37,485 nt of DNA from an uncultured Arachnia sp. (lineage in GTDB: Bacteria; Actinomycetota; Actinomycetes; Propionibacteriales; Propionibacteriaceae), in contig CANLSH010000032.1 in the NCBI GenBank assembly GCA_947493705.1, forward strand, positions 1-37,485, written 5' to 3'. The position numbers and the translations under genes were made by a program. Under the pieces are notes generated by a model. That model was not told the DNA's origin, did not search any database, and saw only the letters and a list, made by a program, of their open reading frames with translations. Shown here piece by piece: positions 1-7,593 of this stretch. The stretch's first letter is position 1. Each line of letters begins with the position of its first letter.

Positions 1-345
1 ACCTCAAAGATTCTCGCCCTACAACATTGATGGACTTGCTCTGTAGGACTGGTCTCAACTCACCCTGACACGTAGGGGGCAGGCGTCGAGGCATCGAGTC
101 CTAGTGGTGGCATCAGGGGTAGTGCCTGCAGCTCTGCTCGTTGGCGTTCCTTCGTGGAGGGGGCCATCACTCATCCTTCGTCGATGCACTGGTCTCGGTC
201 GGTGCGTGTTCACCGTATCGGGTGGCGCCGACAGGGCTGACAGGACTCTGGGTGTGGGCAGAAAACGGGCACCGAAGTGGCGACGCACGACAGCCCAGCC
301 TGCCGTTGCCGCAGTTGCCGCTCTCGCGGTGGTGTGGCGCCGTAA
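1..345. other. No supportable gene
   Basis: Downstream of the uracil-DNA glycosylase stop codon. Open frames exist on both strands, but none has a recognisable product, a convincing ribosome binding site or conserved motifs. A weak inverted repeat (CCTACA near 19 and TGTAGG near 43) is seen and is too short to call a terminator. Confidence 0.5.
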
Positions 346-1179
346 TCAGAGTCTTGCGAGGACTTCGTCGAACATCGTCTCGGTGAGCTTGCCGGTGAAC
401 GTGTTCTGTTGGCTGACGTGGTAGCTCCCCACGAGGCGGACCGGGCGACCGGCGGCCGTCGTGAGCGTCGCCTCGGCGCTATGGGTGAACCGCGGCTTGG
501 GGGAGGGCACCTGCCAGCCTCGACGTCGCGCCGCCCCGATGGCGGCGTCCCAGCCGATCAGGCCCAGCGCCAGGATTGAGCGCAGACGGGGCTCGGTGAA
601 CTCAAGGTCGCGATCCAGCCAAGGCGCACAGGCTGCCTTCTCTGCGGTGGTGGGCTTGTTAGCTGGCGGGGCACATCGGACGGCTGCCGCAATGCGGCAG
701 TTCCTCAGCTCCAAGCCGTCGCCTGCAGCCACGGATGTGGGTTGCGACGCGAAGCCGGCGCGGAAGAGTCCGGCGTAGAGCCAGTCACCCGAGCGGTCAC
801 CCGTGAACATGCGCCCTGTTCGGTTGGCGCCGTTGGCGGCGGGAGCCAGTCCAACAATCAGCACCTCGGCGTCCGGGTCCCCGAAGGAGGGTGCCGGACG
901 GCCCCAGTACGGCTCATGTGCGTAGGACGCACGTCGACCAGTTGTGGCCACCGACTCACGCCACTCGACCAATCGGGAACAGGCCCGGCACACCGAGATG
1001 CGCGCGTTCAGTTCGTCGAGACTCTGTGATGAAACGGCCAACGCTGCTACGTCGGCGTCGGACTGCGCCACCAGGGTCGTAGGGTCTGCGGCATCCTCCG
1101 GCCACCCGGTTCCCGGTGGGACGGGGGAGGTGAACATCTCACCGGTCAGGGGGTGGGGGTCGAGGCCGGGCACGGACAT
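346..1179 (-). CDS. Uracil-DNA glycosylase, family 5 (UdgB-type)
   Basis: Removes uracil and other deaminated bases from DNA to start base excision repair. The 277-aa product has the family 4/5 layout. Four cysteines fit an Fe-S cluster (C64, C67, C169, C184). The motif GLAPAANGANRTG (110-122) is the active-site segment in the form typical of family 5, where the usual catalytic acid is absent. A C-terminal motif with GSYHVSQQNTF (251-261) is the DNA-intercalation segment. I chose the ATG at 1179. The open frame continues upstream to 1278, but that would overlap the HPr gene and the extra 33 residues look unlike the family. No strong ribosome binding site is visible. It lies 61 nt downstream of an HPr gene on the same strand and may be cotranscribed, with no functional link implied. 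The family call is firm; the start is moderately sure. Confidence 0.88.
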   Translation of the reverse strand: MSVPGLDPHPLTGEMFTSPVPPGTGWPEDAADPTTLVAQSDADVAALAVSSQSLDELNARISVCRACSRLVEWRESVATTGRRASYAHEPYWGRPAPSFGDPDAEVLIVGLAPAANGANRTGRMFTGDRSGDWLYAGLFRAGFASQPTSVAAGDGLELRNCRIAAAVRCAPPANKPTTAEKAACAPWLDRDLEFTEPRLRSILALGLIGWDAAIGAARRRGWQVPSPKPRFTHSAEATLTTAAGRPVRLVGSYHVSQQNTFTGKLTETMFDEVLARL

Positions 1180-1240
1180 GTGGCCGAGTCTGCCACCGAA
1201 GACCTGAGGAGAACGTCGTTTCGTCGGTCCATCACCTTGA

Positions 1241-1555
1241 TCAAGGCACCCTTGTCGATGCTGGCGGCGTGGGTGCAAGGGACTGGCCGACGTTCGGTTG
1301 GTCCGTCTCCACGAACTTCACCAGATCATTGAGCAGTGACTCCGCCCCGGGTTGTTCCGTGCTGATGACGATGCGCTCCCCGCATTTGATACCGAGCGCC
1401 ATGACGGCCAACACTGAGGCGCCGTTGACCATGGTGTCCCCGGGGCGTCCCACGGTGATGGGGACACCAGAGGTTGCGACCATTCGGCTGAACTCGGTTG
1501 CAGGGCGTGCGTGAAGTCCGATGGGGGAGGCGACTATGGCCTGGCGGGAAAGCAT
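1241..1555 (-). CDS. HPr-family phosphocarrier protein (copy 1)
   Basis: HPr passes phosphate from PEP via enzyme I to EIIA components of sugar phosphotransferase systems. This 104-aa protein has IGLHARPA with the phosphoryl-acceptor His at residue 15, and a VNGASVLAVMALG segment matching the regulatory-Ser helix of HPr. It carries a C-terminal tail about 14 residues longer than the neighbouring HPr. The ATG at 1555 puts His at position 15, as in canonical HPr, which supports this start although no clear ribosome binding site is present. It lies 159 nt downstream of the second HPr gene on the same strand, a spacing that leaves room for its own promoter. Two HPr paralogues next to each other raise the question of separate EIIA partners or regulation. 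Confidence 0.85.
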   Translation of the reverse strand: MLSRQAIVASPIGLHARPATEFSRMVATSGVPITVGRPGDTMVNGASVLAVMALGIKCGERIVISTEQPGAESLLNDLVKFVETDQPNVGQSLAPTPPASTRVP

Positions 1556-1714
1556 TGTGTGGAAAACCCTCGAGTCGACGTCGACAAAAGTGGGACGATG
1601 TCTCTCAACCCTACCCGGGGCGGCAATGGCATCACTTCGAGCGCCTCTCTCTGGTCAGGTCAGCACTGGGGTCGCAGTGGAGGCTGACTCGCAGGCCACT
1701 ACCCGAGCGAGCTC

Positions 1715-1987
1715 CTACTCGTTCGCGTCGTGGTCGGTTTCGAGGAAGGCGACGAGGTCTTCGAGGATCTCATCGGCGTTGTCGCCCTCAGCGCTGAGGA
1801 TGACTTCTTCCCCGTGTTTGGCGCCCAGCGTCATGACGGCCAGCATTGAGGCGGCGTTGACGGTCTTGCCGTCCTCCTTGCCGATGGTGACGGGGATGCC
1901 GGTGGCGGCCACCTTCTGGGTGAACAGGGCTGCTGGGCGGGCATGCAGCCCGACGCTGGAGGCGATGGTGGCTGTGCGTGATGACAT
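1715..1987 (-). CDS. ptsH: HPr phosphocarrier protein (copy 2)
   Basis: A 90-aa HPr of standard length, with VGLHARPA (His15, phosphorylated by enzyme I) and VNAASMLAVMTLG containing the Ser-46-like position. The ATG at 1987 is preceded at proper distance by AGAAAGG. The open frame runs in phase far upstream through the kinase gene on the other reading frame, but that extension is not protein-like. It begins 50 nt after the PfkB-family kinase stop, so it is probably the last gene of the PTS/polyol operon. The long acidic C-terminus (DHDANE) is normal for actinobacterial HPr. Of the two HPr genes this is the more canonical and the better candidate for the general carrier. Confidence 0.9.
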   Translation of the reverse strand: MSSRTATIASSVGLHARPAALFTQKVAATGIPVTIGKEDGKTVNAASMLAVMTLGAKHGEEVILSAEGDNADEILEDLVAFLETDHDANE

Positions 1988-2037
1988 GGGTTGTGCCTTT
2001 CTGTTGTCAGTGGCGGGGATAGTGCTGTGAAGGGGAG

Positions 2038-2973
2038 TCAGTGCGAGAGTGCGGTGCTCAGCGGGGGTAGGTCCGTGGTGACGTTGACGGCGGCGATGTG
2101 GTGGTGTTCGGGCACTTGACTGCCGGGCAGTGACACAGCGGCGGAACCCCATGCCACTGCGGAGGCGATGGCTTTCTCGGGTGTCGCGCCCGACTGGAGG
2201 GCATGCAGGAGTCCCGCCAGGAGGGAATCGCCGGCGCCGACGGTGGACAGGGGAGTGGTCACGGCGGCCGTGGCAAACCAGTGTCCTTCGGCGGTGGTGG
2301 CGAGGGCGCCGTCGGAGCCGAGACTGACGACGACCATGCCAACACCTGATGACACGACCGAGCGTGCCGCGTCGAGGACATCTGCCAGTAGTGGAAGACG
2401 GATGCCCACCAGTTCTTCGAGTTCTTCCCGGTTGGGCTTGATGAGGTCGGGTCCGGCTGCCACCGCCTCTGGGAAGCCGACGCCGGAGGCATCCACGGCA
2501 ACCCGGCCCGGGTGGGCGGCGATGATGTCGGCAAACCATGTGGCTGGTGCCCCTGGCGGCAGGCTGCCGCACAGAGCCAGCCAATCGGTTTCCTGGGTGG
2601 AGGAGAGGATTGCTCTTCTCAGGGAGTGCAGTTCGTCCACGTCCAGGGTGGGGCCGGGTTCGTTGACCTTCGTGGTGACGCCCCTGGGATCCACAATGGC
2701 GACGTTGGTTCGCGTGGTGTCAGCGAGATCGATCTCGCGGTGTGGTACCCCAGCATCATCCAGGAGTGCGGCGAGCAATCGGCCGTCGGGCCCTCCGAGC
2801 GGCAGTATGGCCAAGGTGTCGGCCCCATTGGCACGAAGTGCCCGCGAGACGTTGACGCCCTTGCCGCCGGGATCCACTCGGTTCGACAGTGCCCGGTTGA
2901 TCTCCCCAATCTCCAGCTGCTCCACCGTGACTGTACGGTCAATGCTCGGATTGGGGGTAACAGTGACAATCAT
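2038..2973 (-). CDS. PfkB-family hexose-phosphate kinase (1-phosphofructokinase / tagatose-6-P kinase type)
   Basis: Phosphorylates a ketohexose phosphate to the 1,6-bisphosphate that feeds aldolase. The 311-aa protein begins MIVTVTPNPSID, as FruK and LacC do. It has the glycine-rich substrate motif GGKGVNV (36-42) and the C-terminal PfkB signature TVGAGDS, with catalytic Asp at 249. FruK and LacC cannot be separated by eye. The context (EIIA of mannitol type and a polyol dehydrogenase, no EIIBC-Fru) suits a hexitol-phosphate route, in which the dehydrogenase yields fructose-6-P or tagatose-6-P and this kinase acts next. Its ATG overlaps the DeoR stop by 4 nt (ATGA), showing translational coupling. 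No aldolase gene is in the window. Confidence 0.87.
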   Translation of the reverse strand: MIVTVTPNPSIDRTVTVEQLEIGEINRALSNRVDPGGKGVNVSRALRANGADTLAILPLGGPDGRLLAALLDDAGVPHREIDLADTTRTNVAIVDPRGVTTKVNEPGPTLDVDELHSLRRAILSSTQETDWLALCGSLPPGAPATWFADIIAAHPGRVAVDASGVGFPEAVAAGPDLIKPNREELEELVGIRLPLLADVLDAARSVVSSGVGMVVVSLGSDGALATTAEGHWFATAAVTTPLSTVGAGDSLLAGLLHALQSGATPEKAIASAVAWGSAAVSLPGSQVPEHHHIAAVNVTTDLPPLSTALSH

Positions 2974-3764
2974 GTCCGGACCACCTCCATGCCAGCAGCG
3001 TCGAACGCCCCGGTGGTCTCATCGTCCAGGGCGTCGTCGGTGATCAGCATGGCAATCTCCGCAACCCCAGCAAAGCGGTGAAGACGTTCCTGTCCCGCCT
3101 TGGACGAGTCCGCCACGACGATGGGACGACGGGCGCTGTGCACCATGGCACGTTTGACGGTGGCCTCACCCTCATCCGGGGTGGTCATTCCCCGCCGAAG
3201 GCTGAACCCATTGACGCCGATGAAGGCCACATCGATGACCATCCATTCCAGGGCGTCGCTCGCCCACTGCCCCACACAGGCCCCGGTCCGCTGACGGATG
3301 GCGCCGCCGAGCATGTGGACGGTGAGCCCGGGATGGTCCACCAGCACGGCGGCGATCGCCACGGAGTTCGTCACCACAGTCAGTTCCCATGAAGTGGGGA
3401 GGGCTTTGGCGATGGCCAATGTCGTCGTTCCGGAATCCAGCAGCACGGTGCCGTGTGAGGGCATCTCCAGCAGCGCTCGCGCCGCGATGCGTTCTTTGGC
3501 TTCCACGTGATGACCCAGCCTGTCAACGACGGTGGGTTCCTGTTCGAGTTCGGCGACGGGCAGCGCACCGCCATGCACCCTGCGGATCCTGCCCAGACGC
3601 TCCAGTGCAGCGAGGTCGCGGCGAATGGTCTCGGGCGTGACGGCAAGCTGGTCAGCCAAGGAGTTCACCTCGACACGGCCGTTCAGTTCTGCGGCGTTGA
3701 CGATGGCCTCGTGGCGTTGTGGTGCGTACAGCGTACGAGTGGGGTGCGACGGGTTGCTGCTCAT
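2970..3764 (-). CDS. DeoR-family transcriptional regulator of the sugar operon
   Basis: A 264-aa regulator. Residues about 15-70 form the DeoR winged helix with the hallmark TPETIRRDL and a downstream R-x-HGGA. The rest is the sugar-phosphate sensor domain (DeoRC), with LLDSGTTT, a TNS motif and a GGxxR-like LGGAIRQRTGA segment. Family members repress sugar-catabolic operons until a phosphorylated sugar intermediate binds. The ATG at 3764 has an AGGA about 9 nt upstream. It sits inside the operon between the dehydrogenase (14-nt gap) and the kinase (4-nt overlap), so autoregulation is likely. The repeated ACGGAC/GTCCGT half-sites at 5493-5549 are the best candidate operator. Confidence 0.9.
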   Translation of the reverse strand: MSSNPSHPTRTLYAPQRHEAIVNAAELNGRVEVNSLADQLAVTPETIRRDLAALERLGRIRRVHGGALPVAELEQEPTVVDRLGHHVEAKERIAARALLEMPSHGTVLLDSGTTTLAIAKALPTSWELTVVTNSVAIAAVLVDHPGLTVHMLGGAIRQRTGACVGQWASDALEWMVIDVAFIGVNGFSLRRGMTTPDEGEATVKRAMVHSARRPIVVADSSKAGQERLHRFAGVAEIAMLITDDALDDETTGAFDAAGMEVVRT

Positions 3765-3778
3765 GGGTAGATCCTGCC

Positions 3779-4828
3779 TCAGTCGGTCTCGATGGTGACC
3801 TTGATGGCCTCGCCACGCTCCACGATGCCGAACGCATCCATCACATCAGTCAGCGGGATGCGCCGCGTGATCAGGTCCTTCACAGGCACCTCGCCGGAAG
3901 CGATGTAGGCCAGCGCGCGCTTGTTGTGTTCCGGGGCGGAACCATTGGCACCATGGATGTGTAGCTGGCGGTAGTGCACGACGTTCGAGTCGAGGGAAAT
4001 GGTGGGATTGGTCTTCGGAAGACCTCCGAAGAAACTGATCCTGCCATTACGGGCGGCCATCGCGACAGCCTGCTCCTGCGTGACGTTGGCCGGTGTGGCA
4101 GTGATGATGACGTCGGCCCCACGCCCGTCCGTGAGTTCCATGATCTTGTCCACGACATCCTCCTTCGCGGCGTTGATGGTCACCTCGGGATGAACGGCCT
4201 CGGCAGACATCTGAAGACGGGCGTCGTTGACGTCAACGAGGATGATGCGTCCTGCCTTGTGGACGCCACGGGCGATGCGGACGTGCATGCAGCCGATGGG
4301 TCCGGCTCCGAAGATGACGACGTCGTCGCCCTCCTCGATGCCCAATTGTTCCTGGGCGTTGATGGCGCAGGCGAAGGGTTCGGCTGCGGAGGCCTCATCG
4401 AAGCCGACGCCGTCCGGAATCCGGTTCAGACCGTCGACTTTCAACACCTCGCGGGGCACGATCATGTATTCAGCGAAGCCGCCGTCGTACTGGTACCCAA
4501 TGGAGGTCTGGTTCTGGCATACCGCCATCCAGCCCTTCTGGCATTCGTGACAGTCGCCGCAGGGCACGGCGGCGATGACCTGAACCCTGTCACCGGGAAC
4601 CCATCCTCCTGTGGCGTTGGCCCCCGCCTCGACGACCTCGCCGGCGATTTCGTGGCCGATGATGCGCGGTGGGGTGAGGTTCTGGTGGCCGTTGTTGCGG
4701 ATCTTGACGTCGGTGCCGCAGGTGGAGCAGTTTCTGACGCGGATCTTGACCTCGTCAGGTCCGCAGACGGGTTCCGGAACATCCTCGAGTCGTAGGTCGC
4801 CGGGGGCGTAGAAGCGCAGAGCAAGCAT
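3779..4828 (-). CDS. Zinc-dependent medium-chain polyol (phosphate) dehydrogenase
   Basis: An NAD(P)-dependent oxidation of a polyol or polyol phosphate is predicted. The 349-aa protein has the MDR architecture. Catalytic zinc ligands are in STCGTD (Cys37) and GHE (about residues 58-60). The structural zinc lobe PCGDCHECQKGWMAVC contains four cysteines, and the Rossmann dinucleotide motif GAGPIG is near residue 175. Overall it resembles sorbitol/L-iditol dehydrogenases and galactitol-1-phosphate 5-dehydrogenase; the substrate cannot be set by eye. It overlaps the EIIA stop by one base (TAATG). Next to a PTS EIIA and a PfkB kinase, a hexitol-1-phosphate substrate is a reasonable inference. Confidence 0.85.
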   Translation of the reverse strand: MLALRFYAPGDLRLEDVPEPVCGPDEVKIRVRNCSTCGTDVKIRNNGHQNLTPPRIIGHEIAGEVVEAGANATGGWVPGDRVQVIAAVPCGDCHECQKGWMAVCQNQTSIGYQYDGGFAEYMIVPREVLKVDGLNRIPDGVGFDEASAAEPFACAINAQEQLGIEEGDDVVIFGAGPIGCMHVRIARGVHKAGRIILVDVNDARLQMSAEAVHPEVTINAAKEDVVDKIMELTDGRGADVIITATPANVTQEQAVAMAARNGRISFFGGLPKTNPTISLDSNVVHYRQLHIHGANGSAPEHNKRALAYIASGEVPVKDLITRRIPLTDVMDAFGIVERGEAIKVTIETD

Positions 4829-5274
4829 TATTCCTCTTCTCCAATGGCGGACAGCAGGGCGATGACTTCGTCCACGCTGGTGGTGGTGCGCAGCTTTTCG
4901 GCTGCATCGGGGTCCATCAGTACTTCAGCGAGAGCGCCAAGGATGCCGACGTGTTCGTCGGAGTTGCTGGCGATGGGGATGCACACATGGACGGTCTCGC
5001 CGTTCCAGTCCACGCCTTCGGGGAATTGGAGGAAGCCGAGCGCAGCGCGGTTGATCCACTGCCGGGACTCGTTGGTGCCGTGGGGGATGGCGAAGCCCTC
5101 ACCGAGGTAGGTGGAGACTTCCTTCTCCCGGGCGAACATGGCCTCGGCGTAGGGAGCCTGGATGGCGCCCACCTCCAGCAGCGCTTCGCCGCACTGGCGG
5201 ATGGCGTCGTCCTTGTCCGTCGCACTGCGTCCGAGGCGGATGGAGTCGCGATGCATGACGTCGTTGTTACTCAA
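4828..5274 (-). CDS. PTS EIIA component, mannitol/fructose type
   Basis: Accepts phosphate from HPr and passes it to an EIIB. The 148-aa protein matches the stand-alone mannitol-type EIIA (MtlF/CmtB-like): EKEVSTYLGEGFAIPHGT contains the phosphorylated His65, followed by the core with VCIPIAS and the helix before EVLMDPDAAEKL. I chose the TTG at 5274 because GGAGAG lies 4 nt upstream and the start overlaps the previous stop (TTGAGTAA). The in-frame ATG at 5256 has no ribosome binding site. The partner EIIB and EIIC are not in the window, so the transporter must be elsewhere or lost. Confidence 0.87.
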   Translation of the reverse strand: MSNNDVMHRDSIRLGRSATDKDDAIRQCGEALLEVGAIQAPYAEAMFAREKEVSTYLGEGFAIPHGTNESRQWINRAALGFLQFPEGVDWNGETVHVCIPIASNSDEHVGILGALAEVLMDPDAAEKLRTTTSVDEVIALLSAIGEEE

Positions 5275-5434
5275 TGGTCTCTCCGTTCTTGATGGCATTC
5301 TCGATGCGGGCAAAGGCGGGATCACCGACGAACTGCTCGAAGGTGCCGAACAGCACGGCTGCGACGGCGAAGGACACCACGCTTGTCGCACTGCCTTCCA
5401 TGTTCTGGTGCAGTGTGGCATCCGGAAGGGACAT
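5267..5434 (-). CDS. Small predicted membrane peptide, first gene of the PTS operon
   Basis: A 55-aa product starting at an ATG with AAAGGTGG at good spacing. One hydrophobic segment (about residues 18-32, SVVSFAVAAVLFG) is followed by a charged tail ending in NAIKNGETIE. The stop overlaps the TTG start of EIIA, so the two are probably coupled. I do not recognise a family. The hydrophobic stretch resembles the end of a mannitol EIIC domain, so one reading is a relic of a deleted EIIC gene. The other is a genuine small membrane protein working with the EIIA. The good ribosome binding site and coupling favour real translation. Confidence 0.5.
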   Translation of the reverse strand: MSLPDATLHQNMEGSATSVVSFAVAAVLFGTFEQFVGDPAFARIENAIKNGETIE

Positions 5435-5492
5435 GTCACACCACCTTTCGTTGACAACCTTGTCGAACCAGGCCCGCCCACTACAGACCCAT

Positions 5493-5549
5493 ACGGACAT
5501 TCTGTCTTTCGGTTGAGTCCGTGTCAAGAGGATGCAGACACAAACGGAC
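5493..5549. promoter_or_regulatory. Candidate DeoR operator: repeated ACGGAC/GTCCGT half-sites
   Basis: ACGGAC occurs at 5493-5498 and 5544-5549, and the reverse GTCCGT at 5518-5523. The first and second copies flank the -10 element and touch the -35 of the operon promoter. A weaker AGTCCG lies at 5564-5569. Several copies of one half-site around a promoter suggest cooperative repressor binding. The DeoR-type protein of this operon is the natural candidate, by inference. Confidence 0.45.
5499..5527 (-). promoter_or_regulatory. Promoter of the PTS/polyol operon
   Basis: On the minus strand a perfect -35 TTGACA (5522-5527) is followed, after exactly 17 nt, by a -10 CAGAAT (5499-5504). Transcription would start near 5492, giving a leader of about 58 nt before the 55-aa gene. 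The remaining part of the gap between 5435 and 5776 holds no further gene that I can support. Confidence 0.6.
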
Positions 5550-5776
5550 TTTTATCGCGGCAGAGTCCGCAGGGCGAAGACCTGATGGACGTGTCGGCGG
5601 TGATGATCCATGCGGTATCAGGCAACCCGAGGTCTCCGGCCGGCGTGGACGGAGGGGGCGCGCGAAACGATCACGTCAGGCAAAGGATGTCTGGTTGCCC
5701 GCTTTCAGGCGGACAGCCAAATTCTTGGGGTGGGAAGAGGTGAAAGGGCCGTCGGCGCGGTTGTTGGAGCGCTGAG

Positions 5777-6061
5777 TTACTTCCACAAGGTCATCAGTGC
5801 GAACCCGGCCACAATGAGTACCAGGCCGATGATGACATTCCAGTCGCCGATCGTTGCCATGGGAGGAATGCTGTTGCCAGCAAGATTCCAGACAACGAGC
5901 CAGAGCACGCCGAGGAGGAAAACGGGAATGAACACCCACGGCACCCACGGACGCGGGGCACCCTTGAGGCGCTCCGTCCGGCTGCGCTGTTCCCCGCCTT
6001 CCACCGACTGCTTGTGCTGCTTCTTGGCCTTGGCCTGCTTGCGTACTCTGGACTCGGGCAC
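5777..6061 (-). CDS. crgA: Septation protein CrgA
   Basis: A small actinobacterial divisome protein that links FtsZ, FtsI and peptidoglycan synthases. The 94-aa product starts PESRVRKQA, the typical CrgA N-terminus. It has a basic cytoplasmic segment, then two transmembrane helices (about 39-60 and 73-92) with the conserved GDWN between them. I chose the GTG at 6061 because GGAG lies 6 nt upstream; the open frame further upstream is not CrgA-like. It is divergent from the DUF881 gene and near the pknB operon, the conserved actinobacterial setting of crgA. Confidence 0.92.
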   Translation of the reverse strand: MPESRVRKQAKAKKQHKQSVEGGEQRSRTERLKGAPRPWVPWVFIPVFLLGVLWLVVWNLAGNSIPPMATIGDWNVIIGLVLIVAGFALMTLWK

Positions 6062-6139
6062 TGGTTCTCCTTCGTTGGCAGTCAAAAGAGTAATCCAGGC
6101 AACCGCGAACCTCATCATCCGCGTATCTGAGGAGCGGGT

Positions 6140-6145
6140 TACGCT
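6140..6145 (+). promoter_or_regulatory. -10 element for a leaderless DUF881 mRNA
   Basis: TACGCT fits TANNNT and ends 6 nt before the ATG at 6152, so the transcript would begin at or beside the start codon. The GGAG at 6131-6134 is too far from the ATG to act as a ribosome binding site. Confidence 0.5.
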
Positions 6146-6151
6146 GTACAG

Positions 6152-6922
6152 ATGGGCAACCCATTCACGCGATTCACGAGGCACGCCCCACGTGCATCGA
6201 CACGTGCGGGCGGTGCGCCACGCTCAGTACGGGGCCGGCTGGTGACCGTCGCGGTGTGCACGCTGGCCGGTTTCATGATCACGGTGAGCGCCATCAATGC
6301 CCGTGGAACAGACCTGCGCTCGGATCGTGCCGACAGCGTCCGGGAACTTGTGGCCACTCAAGCGGAACGCAACGAGGAACTGCGGCTCACCGCCGATGAG
6401 ATGCGGGCCCAGGTGGACGAACTGACCACTCGCATCCAGGGCGGGCCGAATCTCTCGGATGCGCTTCATGAAGCAGGGATGGATGCCTCCACTGTTGCTG
6501 TCAGCGGACCCGGCGTCCGGGTGTCCCTCAACGATGCCCCACTGGACGTGAAGCCAGGAGTGGACGACGATGCCCTGATAGTGCACCAACAGGACATCCA
6601 GGCTGTGGTGAACGCCATGTGGAGCGGCGGAGCCGAAGCGATGACGATCCAGGGGCAACGCGTGGTGGCCACCACCGGCATCAAGTGCGTCGGGAACTCC
6701 GTCGTACTGCACGGCGTGCCGTACGCGCCGCCCTACGTCATCGAGGCGATCGGTGACCAGGACCGCATGGAGAGGGCAATCGAGGAGTCCGAGCAGGTGG
6801 AGATCTACCAGCAGTACGTGAGCGCCTACGCTCTGGGCTACTCCTTCGAGCGCGTCGACACTCTTGACGCCCCAGCTTTCAGCGGCGCCATCGGTCTGCG
6901 TCAGGCCGAACGAACGGGCTGA
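6152..6922 (+). CDS. DUF881 family membrane-anchored protein
   Basis: A 256-aa protein with a basic N-terminus, one transmembrane helix (about 29-50), a predicted coiled coil (about 55-95) and a C-terminal extracytoplasmic domain containing GPGVRVSLNDAP, HQQDIQAVVNAMW and the INGQR-like IQGQRV segment. This is the DUF881 layout. The family is common beside crgA and sporulation/division genes in Gram-positive bacteria, and its biochemical role is not established. Context with crgA and pknB suggests an envelope or division role by association. The start is supported by a TANNNT hexamer 6 nt upstream. Confidence 0.85.
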   Translation: MGNPFTRFTRHAPRASTRAGGAPRSVRGRLVTVAVCTLAGFMITVSAINARGTDLRSDRADSVRELVATQAERNEELRLTADEMRAQVDELTTRIQGGPNLSDALHEAGMDASTVAVSGPGVRVSLNDAPLDVKPGVDDDALIVHQQDIQAVVNAMWSGGAEAMTIQGQRVVATTGIKCVGNSVVLHGVPYAPPYVIEAIGDQDRMERAIEESEQVEIYQQYVSAYALGYSFERVDTLDAPAFSGAIGLRQAERTG

Positions 6923-6950
6923 CACCCAGCAAAAGTGGGACAATACAGGC

Positions 6951-7589
6951 GTGCCACGCATTCTCGTCATCGACAACTATGACTCGTTCGTCTACAACAT
7001 CGTCAGCTACCTCGCTGAGCTCGGGGCTGAGGTGGAGGTCTGGCGCAATGATGACCCGAGGTTCGCAACGCCGCAGTGGCACGCCGCGTTCGACGGCGTT
7101 CTGCTCTCCCCCGGACCGGGAACCCCGGAGCGCGCCGGCGTCTGCATCGACGTCGTGCGCGATATCGGTGGGCATGTGCCGCTGTTCGGCGTGTGCCTCG
7201 GCCTGCAGGTGATGGGTGTAGCCCTGGGAGGTGTGGTGGAGCGAGCCCCCGAGTTGTTGCACGGCAAGGTCTCGGACGTGTTCCATGACGGCCGCGGCGT
7301 GTTTCGTGGCCTGGCTTCGCCCGTCAGTTCGACGCGCTACCACTCCCTGGCCATCGAGCCCTCTTCAATGCCGGCCGATCTGGAGGTCACCGCGCGCACA
7401 CAATCCGGCGTGATCATGGCTGTCAGGCATCGCACCTGGCCCATGGAGGCCGTGCAGTTCCACCCGGAATCGGTGCTGACCGAAGGCGGCTACCAGATGC
7501 TCGCGAACTGGTTGGCTGCCTGCGGTGACGCCGACGCGCCGGCCCGGGCTGTGGGCATGTCACCGTTGGTGGCGGCCAGCCTCGCCTGA
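6951..7589 (+). CDS. Type-1 glutamine amidotransferase, anthranilate/aminodeoxychorismate synthase component II
   Basis: Releases ammonia from glutamine for a chorismate-using partner (TrpE or PabB). The 212-aa protein has the class-I triad: nucleophile Cys82 in GVCLG, then His171 and Glu173 in FHPES. It also has LSPGPGTP and the N-terminal DNYDSFVYN typical of TrpG/PabA. The GTG at 6951 starts the conserved N-terminus; upstream in-frame sequence is inside the DUF881 gene region. GACAAT at 6939-6944 could serve as the -10 of a leaderless mRNA. No synthase component I is nearby. In this conserved neighbourhood of actinobacteria the gene is often annotated pabA or trpG. It converges with pknB, with 4 nt between the stops. 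Confidence 0.93.
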   Translation: MPRILVIDNYDSFVYNIVSYLAELGAEVEVWRNDDPRFATPQWHAAFDGVLLSPGPGTPERAGVCIDVVRDIGGHVPLFGVCLGLQVMGVALGGVVERAPELLHGKVSDVFHDGRGVFRGLASPVSSTRYHSLAIEPSSMPADLEVTARTQSGVIMAVRHRTWPMEAVQFHPESVLTEGGYQMLANWLAACGDADAPARAVGMSPLVAASLA

Positions 7590-7593
7590 CGCG

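Noticed and set aside
1715..2584. 289-aa HPr fusion with an Arg-rich N-terminus
   Set aside because: The N-terminus is antiphase sequence of the sugar kinase; the AGAAAGG-preceded ATG at 1987 gives a standard HPr.
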